From contig CM114272.1 in NCBI GenBank assembly GCA_050084515.1, positions 23,002,001-23,066,000 on the forward strand: a stretch of DNA of 64,000 nucleotides, written 5' to 3'. The notes under the pieces were generated by a model, which searched no databases, was not told where the DNA came from, and was given only the letters and a program-made list of their open reading frames with translations. The first letter of the stretch is position 1, and the number at the start of each line of letters is the position of its first letter. The position numbers and the translations under genes are program-made. The DNA is from Blasia pusilla (Eukaryota > Marchantiophyta > Marchantiopsida > Blasiales). This document shows positions 36,039-48,597 of this stretch, piece after piece.

Positions 36039-39000
36039 ACACAACATCCTCGTTGTGAGAACTTTCAAACTCTTGCACTATTAATGGTGCGTTTGCCAAG
36101 TTGGCTGAGAGTTCTCCTGTGGCCTCAAATAGTGGATATCCTTTCCATTGGACCAAATATTTAACTCGTTTGTGATGAGCTCCTCGAGTGCGTTTCTTCA
36201 AGATACGTTCCACTTCAAATTCTTCATGATTTCCGACTATGTGAGGTAGTGGTGGAGTGACAATATTGTCCTTAAATCTCTTAGGGTGTGGAATAAACGG
36301 TCGAAGAAGAGAGACATGAAACAAAGAGTGGATTTTCATATGCATCGGTAGGTCTAGCTTATACGCCACGGCGCCCACTTTTTGTAGGATAGTGAAAGAC
36401 CCAATATAGCAAGGATTAAGCTTACGAACTCCTACTAATGATAAATTGGTTGTTGCTAACCAAACCTTTTCCCCTTCAAAAAACTTAACATCTCGACGAT
36501 GAGCATCTGCATGTTGTTTTTGTTGATTTTGGGCAATAGCCAAATTTTCCTTAGCAAGTTGAACCCCTTTCTGAATTTGGTCCCCAAACTCATTAACTGT
36601 AGCTACCTTTGTAGGTTCTCTCAGACTTTTCCCTATTCGAGTGAGACTAGAAGGAATTGAGGGATGCTCGCTATGCATTAAAAAGAACGGTGTGGTCTTA
36701 GTGGAAGAGTTCATGGAGTTATTGTATGAGAACTCTACTAAGGGTAACAATGAGTCTCATCCTTGTTGATCCTCCAATGTTAAGGCGCATAGCATATCCT
36801 CCATGGTACGGTTGGCCCTTTAAGTTTGTCGATCAATTTGAGGGTGATAAGTCGTAGACATGGCTAGTTTAGTTTGGAGCAATCCGAATAAAGCCTTCCA
36901 AAATAAACTCATGAAATGGGTTCCCCTATGAGTGATAAGCACTTTAGGAAGACCATGATGGACAAAGACTGTCTTGATATAAATCCTAGCCAACTCTGAT
37001 GCAGTCACAATCTTCTTGGTCGGACGAAGGTGTATCATTTTTCTTAGTTTATCCACAAAAACCACAATAGAGTCATATCACGTGATCGTACATGGTAGCT
37101 CACAAACAAGATCCATAGTGACTTCTTCCCAATGTTTTGAGGTATTGGGATTGGCTGCAACAATCCTGTTGGTTTTGTGTTACTAGCCTTGATTTGTTGA
37201 TAAATCCTACAACTCCTTACATATACGTCAACATCTTCTCTCATTTTGGGCCAATAGTATGCCCGTTGTAATCCCGCTAAGGTTTTTTTAGCTCCCATAT
37301 GACTCGCAATGATTGTGTCGTAAGCTTCAGACAATACTTCAGTGCGTAATTGTGGATCTTGTGGGATCCATACTTTACCTTTATGGAAAACCAATCCTTA
37401 AGCCTTGTATACTCTGTTGGCATGAATAGCAACTGCAATTTCTTCATCCTCCTTTGTGGCTTTGGATAACTTTTTCCACCAATTAGAGTGAATCTTCACT
37501 TCATATATGTTATTTATCTGTGGTATACAAATCAAGGCGTCTGCCAACTGCTTCTTTCCTTCCACATAGACAATTTTCATCATGAATTGTAGTCGCCATT
37601 CTGCCCATTGACGTTGACGTTTGGAGAGCTCCTTTGGGACTCTAAGTAGACCAAGGGCTTGTGATCAGTCTCCACCACAAACTCCTTATTGCCCAAGTAA
37701 TTTTTCCAATGCTTGGTTCCCAACACAATAGCAAGTTCTTCTCGATCAGTTTTATGGTAGTTTTGCTCCGTTGGCAATAGCTTGCGAGAAAAGAAGGCAA
37801 TAGAATGCCATCCATCCTCCCATTCTTGTTGTAGTACTCCTCCAATGCTAATACCTGAAGCATTTTTGGCCAACTTGATGGGTCGATTAGGATCATACCA
37901 CTTCAAAATAGGGGCTTTGATCAAGGCATTCTTTAATGATTGAAAAGCAATCTCTTGTGATGTGCCCCAATTCCATTCTTGTCTTTTCCCTAGTAAAGTT
38001 GTTAAAGATTGTGCAATTTGAGCAAAACCTTTGACAAATCTTTGATAGAATCCTGTTAATCCTAGAAAAATTTTCAATTGAGTTTGATCCTCAAGTACAT
38101 TCCAGTTTTGGATCGCTTCTACCTTCTCACTCATCACTTGAATACCTTCTGCGCTTACTTGATGCCCTAGATAATCAACTTTTGTCTTACCGAAGTCACA
38201 TTTTGAAGTTTTAGCATACAACTCATTATCTCTTAGGATTTGAAGGACTTCACGTAAATGATTTATATGCTCCTCTATCATTTTACTATAGACTAACATA
38301 TCATCTAAGAATACAATGATAGACTTATCTAAATATGGACGAAAGATATCATTCATTAGGCCCATAAAGGTTGCAAGTGCATTAGTAAGACCAAATGGCA
38401 TGACTAAGTATTCAAAGTGTCCATGCCTAGTACGAAAAGCAGTCTTATGCACATCTTCATCCGCAATTCGAATTTGGTTGTAACCGCTGCAAAGGTCAAG
38501 TTTGGTGAAGTATTTTGCTCCTTGTAGCTGGTCGAACAAATCATCCATTCTTGGTAATGGATATTTATTTTTGACTGTTTGTTGATTCAATGCTCAATAG
38601 TTAATACACAGTCGCATGCTTCCATCCTTTTTTTTCACAAAAATGACAGGGGCTCCATATGGCGAGACGCTTGGTTGGATGAAGCCTTTCTGCAACATCT
38701 CCTCCACTTGGGCTTTGCACTCTTCTAATTCTCTTGGAGCTAAGCGGTAAGGAGCCTTACATGGTGGTGTGCTTCTTGGAAGGACCTCAATCTTGTGGTC
38801 TACCCTCCGTTTGGATGGTAAACCTGATGGTAAATCATTTAGAAATACATCTTTGTATTCCTCCAATACTTCTCTCAACTCGTCTGGTACCTCTGAATAT
38901 TTTTTCAAACCATAGACATCTCTTATTAAACCTAGGAAACATACATCTTGACGTTTGATGGCGGTTTTTCCTATTACATATAGGGGTAGGATTCTAGGAC

Positions 39001-39460
39001 GTGATCTAACTCTATCTCCGTAAAGCTTCCACTCTCGGATCTTCACAATCTTTTTTCTCCAATCTACCTCTGGATTATACTGTTCCATCCCAGGCATTCC
39101 CAAGATACCATCATAACGTGCTAACCTAATGACCTTCATCTCCAACTCTTCCAGATATTTTCCTATCCTCAACTTTATCCTTCGAGGAAGCTTCTCAATC
39201 TTTTCTGTTTTCCCGTTTGGTAATTCTACCTCTTCTTTTTTATCCCTCTCTAAAGCTAAGCCCAATTTCATAGCTATGGCTCTTGAAAGAAAGTTTTTTT
39301 TTGCCCCAGGATTAATCAACACTCTAACTTGGGATCCTGCTACTTCCCCATCTATAACAATAAGACGTGTTTTTCCTCTCTTCAAACCATTTACCTCTAC
39401 ATGTTTGTGTCGACCCTCGCCTTTCCTCCTTTTCTTGGAACCAGTATATCCACGAGGCAC
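36034..39460 (-). pseudogene. pol: Chromovirus pol: protease, reverse transcriptase, RNase H, integrase, chromodomain; decayed
   Basis: Pieces lie at 39460-38594 (protease and start of reverse transcriptase), 38590-37580 (reverse transcriptase and RNase H), 37583-37044 (linker and zinc-binding part of integrase), 37065-36820 (integrase core) and 36750-36034 (integrase end and chromodomain). The reverse transcriptase keeps its FLDDMLVYS active site. Other key residues are lost. The protease has N for the catalytic D in its LINPGA motif. One cysteine of the integrase HHCC finger is Y. The second integrase D is H, in THRG. The codon for the catalytic E after HPQIDRQT is a stop at 36820-36822. 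Another stop at 38591-38593 interrupts the reverse transcriptase. The chromodomain keeps VQWKGYP, but the usual TWE is TGE. Confidence 0.92.
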
Positions 39461-39465
39461 GATTA

Positions 39466-40630
39466 CTAGTGGTTCGCGTTTCCCTGAGGTCCGCCTTCTT
39501 GGTCATCTTCTTGCATGTGTCCTCCTTCAAGATGATTAAGGGGGCAATGATATGGTCTATTTCCGAGCCTACCAAGACGACAATTCATGGCTATATGACC
39601 ATATTTACCACACTCAAAACATTGGCGTGTATCTCTTTGGTTTTCGAATTCTCTGCCTCCTCTAGGAAACCCGACCCCGTCGGTTCGAGGAGCAGTCCCT
39701 TGTATGTTGGGGTTTCGATCTCTCTCCATTGGCACCCTTCCATTATACCTTCACAGCACATAACCATCTCGTGCTCGAACGTTACCCAACTCCATGGGTG
39801 TAGGTCCGTAGTGGTTGTTCATGGAAGCAACCACCTCTCCTCCTCCTTCGTACACATTTGCCATACGTTGGGCACATGCGATTGCTTCATTGATATCTTT
39901 TGGGTTGTCTCGAATCACCTCTTGACGCACCTTCCTCTTCAAACCTCTCTTAAGCAGATCGAGAGCTTCTGGCCCACTCATGTCACGGATTTGTATATGC
40001 AAGTCACGAAACTCTTTGATGTAGTCCTCTACATTGCCTTTCTGCTCTAGTCGCCATAATTTCATTCTAGCAGTAAGGATTGGATCCACAACTTAGAAAT
40101 TTTGCATCAGCCCTTGCTTCATTCCGTTCCATGTGATTTGTTGAGTTGTTTCAATCAAGGATCTCTCCTATCCTTGATACCATGTCAATGCTCGATCGAT
40201 TAACAAAGATCTTATGAACATCCCTGCAATATGATCATCAATGTTGAGAAGGGATAAATGGATTTCCATACAAGTGATCTAACCCTCTAATACCCCCATG
40301 GCTCGACTTCCTTTGTACGGTTCTACCTTGCATGCCTTTGTCATTTTCAATATCAATGATGCTTGAGCATTCATCTCCATCACTCTTTGTGTTGCTTGGG
40401 CCTCCAATGCTCATGCCCTTAAGGTTTCTTCGCTCTCCCTAGAAGTCACGACACTCATGGTTTTCGTCTCCATCCCACCTATCGAAAGAACTCTCTCTCT
40501 CTCTCTCTACTCTCATATTTCTGACCGAAGCAACTTCTTGCGCTAATTCTTGGACTTTGTTTTGACTTTGATCAAATGCAACTCTCAACTCTCTCAATTC
40601 ACGAATCATATCCCTCAAAGTTTCTTTCAT
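39466..40630 (-). pseudogene. gag: Chromovirus gag, decayed
   Basis: A coiled, charged N-terminal part starts near 40630, a capsid-like part lies at 40089-39751 (YIKEFRDLHIQIRDMSG), and a CCHC zinc knuckle (CFECGKYGHIAMNC) lies at 39735-39466. Stops separate the pieces. A CT microsatellite on the + strand near 40490-40508 encodes the RERE run and may have caused slippage. Confidence 0.88.
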
Positions 40631-41245
40631 GATCGCTCCGACTTTCCCCTGACCCTTATTATCACTCTAATATAAGATCAAGATATACACCTGCCAATTC
40701 TGCACAATAGGGACTACAAAAGGCAGTGTTGACGCAATGACTTCATGATAATACTCTTGGCCAAACTTCCTCAACATAAACTCTCTATATGCTATCTTAG
40801 ATTGACAAACCACATGGACTATACATCGAATGTTAAAAAATACTTGTGGGGGTCTATTCAAATCCATTCCCCATATCTCCTCTAAAACAATATATAAATA
40901 GTGCAATCCCACACACGATCATATATAACAATAGGGAGGATCACCGGATAGCAAGACTCCATCACTTGCGTCATGAAAACTTCACCAAAATGATATACGA
41001 GGTATCTCGTGAACCACTGTCTATCTACATATAAGAGTTTGATGGTGAACGGATTAAGAAAGGAGAAATTAGGAGCCACTCTCGCTCCCCCTCCATCCAT
41101 TATCTACAAAATAGTCCTTTCCCCTTACTCTACTTGCAGATCAATAGCCACTGCTAGCCTCTAACAACCTATCTAGTCTAAACATTATATCATTACTTGG
41201 TCATCCTTCCAAGAGGGTTAATCCACTCTCGTTGGAAGAGCAACC

Positions 41246-41259
41246 TTGCTCTGATACCA
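41246..41259 (-). other. Primer binding site of the chromovirus
   Basis: The - strand reads TGGTATCAGAGCAA one base inside the 5' LTR. This is the usual plant site complementary to the 3' end of initiator tRNA-Met. Confidence 0.92.
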
Positions 41260-41260
41260 T

Positions 41261-41613
41261 TTTAACTCTCCAACTCACGGAACCACTCTAGAATTGTTCA
41301 AAGATAGAATGCCCTCAAGGCCTCTCTTCTTCCTTTATATACTTAGAGATAGGTACAATGAAGACAAAATAGCTTTACCTATCCTTATGCCACATGTCCT
41401 ACTCTCATAGCATGAGAGGATCTCCTTTGGAGTCTAATGTCCCAACCTCATCTTCCTCAACCTCATCCTTATCTTCCTTTTTACTAACCTATGGCCCCAC
41501 TCTCATCTTTATCTCATATATCTTGTCTTTTCTCTTTTTGGTTGATTCTTTCCCACTTATACGCTTCATGTCATAGATTCTAACTTAACTATGACTAACA
41601 AAGGATGATTACA
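41261..41613 (-). repeat. 5' LTR of the chromovirus
   Basis: Same length as the left copy. A TATATAAAG box on the - strand (41331-41341) is the likely core promoter. The end next to the primer site reads TTAAA instead of TTACA, a later mutation. Confidence 0.92.
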
Positions 41614-43085
41614 TGAAGCGTTGCCCAATTTCTGATAGGGATTGAGTATGGGGGCAGATTACCTCATGCCGGTGCTCTCGGGAGCACCTTGTAGCTTTCT
41701 GATTTGTATTTTCATAGGTTTTACATTTTCGTTGGGAGAAATCAGCGCGGAAGCGTTGCCAAAATTTTTGTAGGAGAAGAGACGTTGGGATTTACGACAA
41801 TCCCTATCAGTTTTTATTGCAAGATCCGATTGAAAATAATTTTTGATGTCATTGTAGATCATGAATTTTTTCACTTTGTGCAATAGACGGTGTGCAATTT
41901 GGAGTTGTGACCAAAAATTTATGGCCAAGTTTGCAAAAGCGCCATTGTTAGGCGATTTTTAGGGTAAAATTATTCAAACCCTAAACCGGCGGCCGTCGCC
42001 TTCAATAGTCCACCATCACCGTCGACAGTCCAGCGTCATGGTCAATGGTCCATCGTCGCCATCCACCATCGACTTTCGACCGTCGACCGTTGACCTCCAC
42101 TACCGCCTACCGCCGCTAAGAGCCGCGTTCGGCCGTTGTCCGCCGTTGGTTGCCATTGCCACCATTACGGAGTGGACGGTCTTCCACGACGACAATTGAT
42201 TCTCTGACTTGCATTGCCACCACAAACTTTTTTTGTGGCCGCCACCGTCATTGCAATTTCTTCATCAGCGAGTGATGGCAGGTGATCTCGATTGGGAGCC
42301 GCTCGACGACGATCAAGTATCGTGTCGTGACGCCCGTAGCCGCAACGCACCGCCGATTCCCACCCCGTGCCGCTTGTGGCTGCACCACATCATCTCGATC
42401 GTAGAGAAAATGTATTTCTAATTGAGGAGGGTATGCCGCGGAGTGCCGCATCCCATTATCGAGTGTCGTCCCGCCATTGCTTAACCATACCGCTGGATCC
42501 GCACCGCATGTTAAGGAGGTTTGAGCAGGATCAGTACAAGAGGAGTACGGCTTGCTGATTGGAGGAGTTTTCTTCACGACCGAGTTGGGGTCGAGATTTG
42601 TAGTTTCCGAGGAGCGACATCGACATTATTGTTAGGTTACCCATTCTGGTCTCTTACCTTGCACGTATGAGGGATTTCCGGGTATTGGGAAGTTATTTAG
42701 GATATTGGGTCTCATGTTGATGTTGAGAGCATCGATGATGTATGGGTTTAGGGGATATAGACCTGTGTGGGATGTCCAGAGTTGAGGATGGTTTGTTGAT
42801 GAGACGATAGATCAATTGATTTGTCGGACCACGCCGCTTGTTGTCGTAGAGCACACGTCTCAGTGAGAGAGTGTAGAATGAGTACCATATGTTTAGTTTG
42901 AGTGATTCAGGAATAACTCGCAAGATTGAGAGTGATCGTGTGAGAGGGGCAAGAGGGTCATCACGACGTCCTTTCGGGATTTTGAGAGGCGAGGTAGTGG
43001 ACTTGAGAGTAGCTCTGGAGGGTTTACCCGCAGCGGTGCGAGGTTTCGAGGATCTCCACGTGAGAGACCACCTTGATCTCCTTGT
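41614..43085. other. Spacer and possible 5' part of a decayed gag element
   Basis: It begins with the chromovirus flank. At 41980-42140 there is low-complexity sequence rich in CGTCGAC/CCGTCGCC words. No coding region with motifs is seen before 43086. If the following element is an LTR-type element, its leader should lie here, but no LTR partner for its 3' end was found. Confidence 0.4.
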
Positions 43086-45330
43086 GTGTCATCTTCAGAC
43101 GAGGGGGAATGTGTAAAGGAGTATGTTAGTGATCCATTGTACACATTGAGTGGTCCTACCAGTTGGGCTTACAAGATGGATGACCGGGGTAGAGGACCGC
43201 GTAGGTTTTCGGGTGTTGTAGGCACTATAGAGCTACACGACTTCATTGCGGAGTTTAGGAGTTGGTGTGACTCACAGCAAGCTAGGAACTCTAGAGAGTT
43301 CAACCCGTTTACAACAGGTAATGGAAAGTTCCAGCATTTAGAGAGGGCGCCCATGGACGATTACCATGAGTTCTCCCATAAATATGTCCAGGAGAATGAG
43401 GCATGGCGACTCTACTATGACCCACACTATGTGTCATGGACGGAGCCGTTCCCAGATGAGGACAAGGAGTCAGGAGAGGCTACTTCCTCTTCCACTAGTG
43501 ATGTTTTAGGAGGGGTCTCTTGCACTGGAGCAGTTGCATCGTCTAGTCGGGTTCGTCCCAGGTTCAACCCTGCGGTTGAGTTCTTCGCTGAGTTGAGGGC
43601 AAGCTACCAAGAGGTACGGACGGAGAAGTTGCGGAGTATCCATGACTTCCAGAGGCGCCCGGGTGAGAGTTTGCGTGAAGCTTACACTCGCTTGCGTCAT
43701 TGATCAATGTCACTCAAGGGTGACAGAGGCTTAGGCTATCCAATCATGGTACACGATGTTGGACCAGACCCTAAGGACACGGGTGCGGGAGGGGATGCTT
43801 CTCATGAACACCTCCCCTACGTTGAGAGATGCTTTTAGGACGGCCGAGAACATTCATCCCAACATGGAGGAGCAGAGCATAGCCACCATGGGTTCTAGGC
43901 GAGAGCAGTCCCGATTACCTGCACCACCAGTGCAACAATGTGGACTCCGAGATAGGTCAACTTTGGCACCACGAGGTCAAGGTGGATAGCTGGAGGCCGT
44001 GCCACAGAGACATACGCCTTCATATGCGGCTCAGCAGCAACCACCTATGATTACTTGTTGGTCATGTGGTGGAGCCCATCATCAGCGTGACTGCACTCCT
44101 CAGGGTCATGGACATGTGCCTCATCATGGAGGAGGAGATGGTGTTGCACCAGGAGGTTATCAGAGTGACTATTGTGAGAGGTATGGTCACACACTCGCCA
44201 TGTGTTTCAGTTTACACCCTGAGTTACGTCCGGACCAAGGGCCAAGGAGGGCACCTGAGCGAGTAGCCGATCCGGGTGGGGCTAGAGGTCATGCATCAAG
44301 TGGTCCCGTTTGGGGACGAGGAGCTGGAGTTGCTTGACAGGGTGGTGGAGTTGCCCATGGAGGAGGTAGAGTCCCACCACCTAGATGCGTCGAGGGAGAC
44401 GTAGAGCGTGAGGCTGGGATGGTTGGGGTGGCTGCTCAGATATAGCAACTACAAGAGCAGATTTCCGCTATGGCATTGAGGTTACCCGATGCCGGATTCG
44501 TGCCATCGACATCATATGGAGCAGCCTGAGATATGGAGGATCTTGGTTAGATGTGCAAGGTTGCCCAGATGGAGGCCGTCACATTTGTGACGTGTGGAGC
44601 AGCCACAGAGTTGGATCCACAGCGGGAGGAAGCCAAGAAAGAGACCAGGTTTCCTCAATTTTCATGTTGTCTGAGGCGATGAGGACCCCATCGATGGGTC
44701 CTAATTAGAGTTCTCGGAGAGTTGGTGATATTATTGGTGTGCAGGCACGGAGGGCGATGGGAGAAACGAGTGTGACGACTCCTATTGTTGATGCTTAGGA
44801 GGAAAATGTGTCAAGTATGATGTTGGGGGTGGCCAAGATGGTGTACCGTGCCCCGCTATTTTCTGCTTCCAATGTTATGACACTGGGACATACGCGCGCC
44901 GAGGTGTTCTGGCTGGCCGCTACGCTATGTGAGCGTGGAGTTGGAGCTCCTGCATCACGTTCAGAGGTGATTACAGAGGAGGTGATGGACCTACCCTTGG
45001 AGCGAATGCTCGGGCCGTCCACGTTAGATTCATGCCAGGCTACGAGCTGCTAGGATGGTGGAGATGCCCGCTAGACCCGTGATAGAGCGTGCCATGGCTT
45101 CTCCTCGTGTTATGTTGCTAGATAACCGGGGAGAGTTCTTCTAGTTGGTGAGTCTCGGAGGCAGAGCTTTTAGTCCGCAGTGCGTCTTGTTGGATTTAGG
45201 AGCACAACCCCTGATGTTGGGGAAAGCGTCATCCAGAGGATTGGACTTGACGAGAGCCGATGTGGAGCGTTATTCATTCCGTGCTATGTTTGCCACGGAC
45301 TTAGGCTTTGGGAGACGTCGGCGCTAGAGG
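43086..45330 (+). pseudogene. Retroelement gag with zinc knuckles and protease-like remnant, decayed
   Basis: A frame at 43086-43703 holds a capsid-like protein beginning near RRFSGVVGTIELHDFIAEFR, continuing through MDDYHEFSHKYVQENEAWRLYY and ending in LRSIHDFQRRPGESLREAYTRLR, a typical retrotransposon gag core. It continues, after stops and slips, at 43756-43989. At 43999-44337 there is a knuckle-like CWSCGGAHHQRDC and a second weak one (CERYGHTLAMC). Near 45145-45327 a VLLDLGAQPLMLGK stretch resembles an aspartic protease site. No reverse transcriptase or integrase follows, so it may be a gag-protease-only non-autonomous element. The domain reading is by resemblance; its boundaries are unknown. 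Confidence 0.7.
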
Positions 45331-48300
45331 CCCAGTTAGTGGCAATCATAGCTCTCTAGGTGTTTTTTATATTATCTCTATTTTGGTAAGTTTAGCCGGT
45401 AGGAGGGATGCCCCCTTTTCTTTTCCGGGGCCAGTTGTGGCCTTCACATACTCAGCTCTTTGAGTCCCCCTCTTTTGTACACACGATGGATTTTCCATCA
45501 TCCGCTTTTTACTGAGGATTCATTTTTTCTTTACTTTTCAATGCATTCAATGACCTTGACACCATAGTCTATGCAAATTGCCCATAAGTGAATAGTGAAA
45601 TACCCAAAGGAGCACAACGAACGAGAAAGAGAAGTGGATGCCCATGGCCGCATGCATGGAGAAGTCCATATGAATTTGTCTCATTTGTCGTGGATGCATG
45701 TATGGCTCACTGTTTTGTTGCCAAGAAAACAAGACCAGCATCTCTGTTTTTATATCACATCTTGAATGTTTGAGTTAATTTAATGCATGAAATTTTTGCA
45801 ATGGTCAATCCATTGCTCCATGTAAGTGTTTATTGGCAATTGGCCCTTACCACATCATAACTCTTGATTTTTTGAGGTGTTGGCAGCGGTCCATGGAAGA
45901 GTTTATTAGGTTTAGACTTGGAATGCCTCACAAGAATCGGGTTCTATGTTGCAAGCTTATGCAAACTTTGCATGTTGTAAATTTTAGCATGGCATATTAA
46001 ATTGTCGTCACCAAACTCTCTACAAATAATTTTCAAATTTTATCCTTACTATTTCGGCACATTCTCGTTTGGGACCTTTCGGAGTTGCGCATGCGTACAC
46101 CTCTCTTCTACACTTGTGAACAATGCAACACTAAAACCCTCAAGCGCTTACAATCTTGGATGAAATTAGCTACTCCCTTGTGTCTTATTATTTGTGTCTT
46201 GAGGGGAAGTAAAGCAAAGTGGCATCCGTCCAATGCACTATTCTTCTCCTCTACAATAGAATATTCTCTTTTGAGAGACCAAATTCTATCTATATTATAA
46301 TGGGCGATCATGTATGTATAATAAGACAAAATAGTGGGATAATAAGACAAAATAGCTACATGCTTGAATTGTGTCCCTTGTTAACGTTAGATGGGAAGAG
46401 AAAATGAATTTGAATGGAAGAGGAAAAAAAATGAATTATTAATTAAATTTATATTCTAGTGGGTGATCCTAGGTGTACAATAGGACAAAATAGTGGGATA
46501 ATTAGACTAAACAACAACAAATTTGCAATTTTGGAAAATGAATTTTAGTGGAAAAGGAGTAGATATTGTTTAACTTCCTTGGAAGAGTGGAATGTTACTA
46601 ATCTTTTAAGATTTAAAAAATAAAAAATATATTTCAATTTTGAAATGAAAAATATTAATTTTTTAAATAATCATTTTAATTCATATTTGATATTTTGTGC
46701 AAGGAAAATAAATTTGAAAGGAAATGGAAATTATTTCATTAATTAATAATTAAGGTAGTGGATGTTATTTTGGTGGGAATAATGGAAGGTGAAGAGTAGG
46801 TATTAATTAAATTTTTATAGGGGGATGAAATTATTTAGGGGAGTTGGCTATAATTTAAATTTTAATTGAGAAGTAGAATTACTTAAAAAGTGAAATTTAA
46901 ATACTATTTTAAGATTTCAGAAGGTGGAAATTATAATTGATTTTTTTAATAAAAAATATTTTTAAATTATCCTATAAAATATTTCAAATTTATTTAAAAA
47001 AATTAGTATACAAACACAAATTAACTCATGGAGGTTATTATTTACTCCCTTCCTAAGATCCTTCCGAGATCCAAAGACTAAAACAAATTATTAATAATTC
47101 TTTTCAAATGCAAAAAAAATATTTAAAAACATCTTTATGTTAGATTATTTTGCACATTCAAGAACATTCCATGTTATTGAAAGTGCACATCAAAATGAAA
47201 ATGAAAAAAAAAAATTCGTCATTTTCATGAAAAATTATTTTTCCCTTCTTATATTATTATCTTTTCATATTTTTTCCAAAATATTATAGAATTTCCCTCC
47301 TAAAATAAACGTGGAATTATAAAATATTCTCTGAAATTTTAACTTCTTTAAATATTACGAATTTATTTTTTGATGGATAGAATTCGAAAATGAAAAAACT
47401 AAAATTTTTCATAAGAACTTATAGAACAATTTTGTATAATTACCAAAACCTCTTTTCTATTCAAGCTCTTGGTTATTGTAAGATAAAATTGAAGTCAAAA
47501 TTAAGGGGAGTTGAAAAGCTTCCCAGATGGAGCATTTGGAGTTTGACAACGTCATCCCATAATAGTATGATATTAAAATGGATGATACCTCTAAGAGCTA
47601 GGTCATAACGCCCTTTCGTATGTTTCCATATACTCTTACTACTTGCGAATGGTTCAAACCTGTCAAGTCTCTTTGAAATTAAAAGAAAATATAACTTTCT
47701 AATATACGGTAAAACAAATTATTTCTTTGATTCTCTTTTAAAAAGAAGTAAAACAGAATACTTTTTTAATTCTATTTCATGAAGAAGTAAGAGTTTAAAT
47801 GTATTCTTTGATTAATTTTTATCAAAACTTATTTTAGAGGTCAAGAACAGAAAGAAAATTCGTGTAATTTATATTGGAGGTGAAGTCATTTAATATCCAT
47901 CATCAAAGACTGCAGCTGTCCTATGCCCGCATTACGTGTTTGAATGCAGAAAGTTTTCCACAATGCTCAGAAGGATTCAATTTGGAATGTATACCGGCGG
48001 ACGACATTTTGTCAGTAATGGATAGAATCTATGTCCAGACTTCCACACCATTAACGATCCCGAAGTGAAGGAGTCATGAGATCTTTGGTCCTCAATCTTC
48101 ATTTGGTCTAGTTTAACTTGACGCAAACCGAACTCCTCGGCTCCGATTAAGGTCTTCTGAATAGACCAGAAATCCAATCCTTTAAGCGTGTCCATTTAGT
48201 CAGTATTCCAAGCTGTCAGCGTTCTAAATGCCGCGAAACTCCTGGCTGATACGACCAAAATGGGAGTTGACATCAGTCGATAGGGGCCATCATACTGGAG

Positions 48301-48597
48301 AATAGTTGAGGTGTCACTTCCGCTGAGGGGCTCGAAAGAAAAACTCCCATATTGCAGGTTTTGGAACCAATGGGATAGGTATTCCCAAGAAATGTTGCTC
48401 AGGGTGAAGAGGACTTGTTGATATGAATCAAACTAGAAGTCCCCGTGCGTTACCAATTTATGAAGCTAATGAAAGAATGTTACTGGTGCATGGGAAAACA
48501 AGAATTCAGCTTTTTACACATTTTATACAAACCTGAGGTTGGGGTATGAACGCCAACTTCACTCAGGCAGCTAACAACATGATAGTATACAGTTTAG
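45331..48597. other. 3' end of the gag element, then AT-rich spacer
   Basis: The stretch at 45425-45455 shares a motif with 60920-60950 and probably belongs to the tail of the gag element. From about 46400 to 47900 the sequence is extremely AT-rich. A repeat of GACAAAATAGTGGGATAAT lies near 46325 and again near 46483. No gene was seen. The last few hundred bases should contain the 3' untranslated region of the - strand gene that ends at 48598. Confidence 0.5.

Larger units (their letters stand above)
35668..41613 (-). mobile_element. Full-length, inactive Ty3/gypsy chromovirus
   Basis: Two 353-bp LTRs (35668-36020 and 41261-41613) in direct orientation bound a gag-pol region read on the - strand, so the right LTR is the 5' one. 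The order is gag, zinc knuckle, protease, reverse transcriptase, RNase H, integrase, chromodomain, which is the plant chromovirus order. Flanks AGAAG and TGAAG look like a 5-bp target duplication with one change. The LTRs differ at about 25 of 353 positions (about 7%), and many frame breaks show that the copy is old. Confidence 0.93.
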
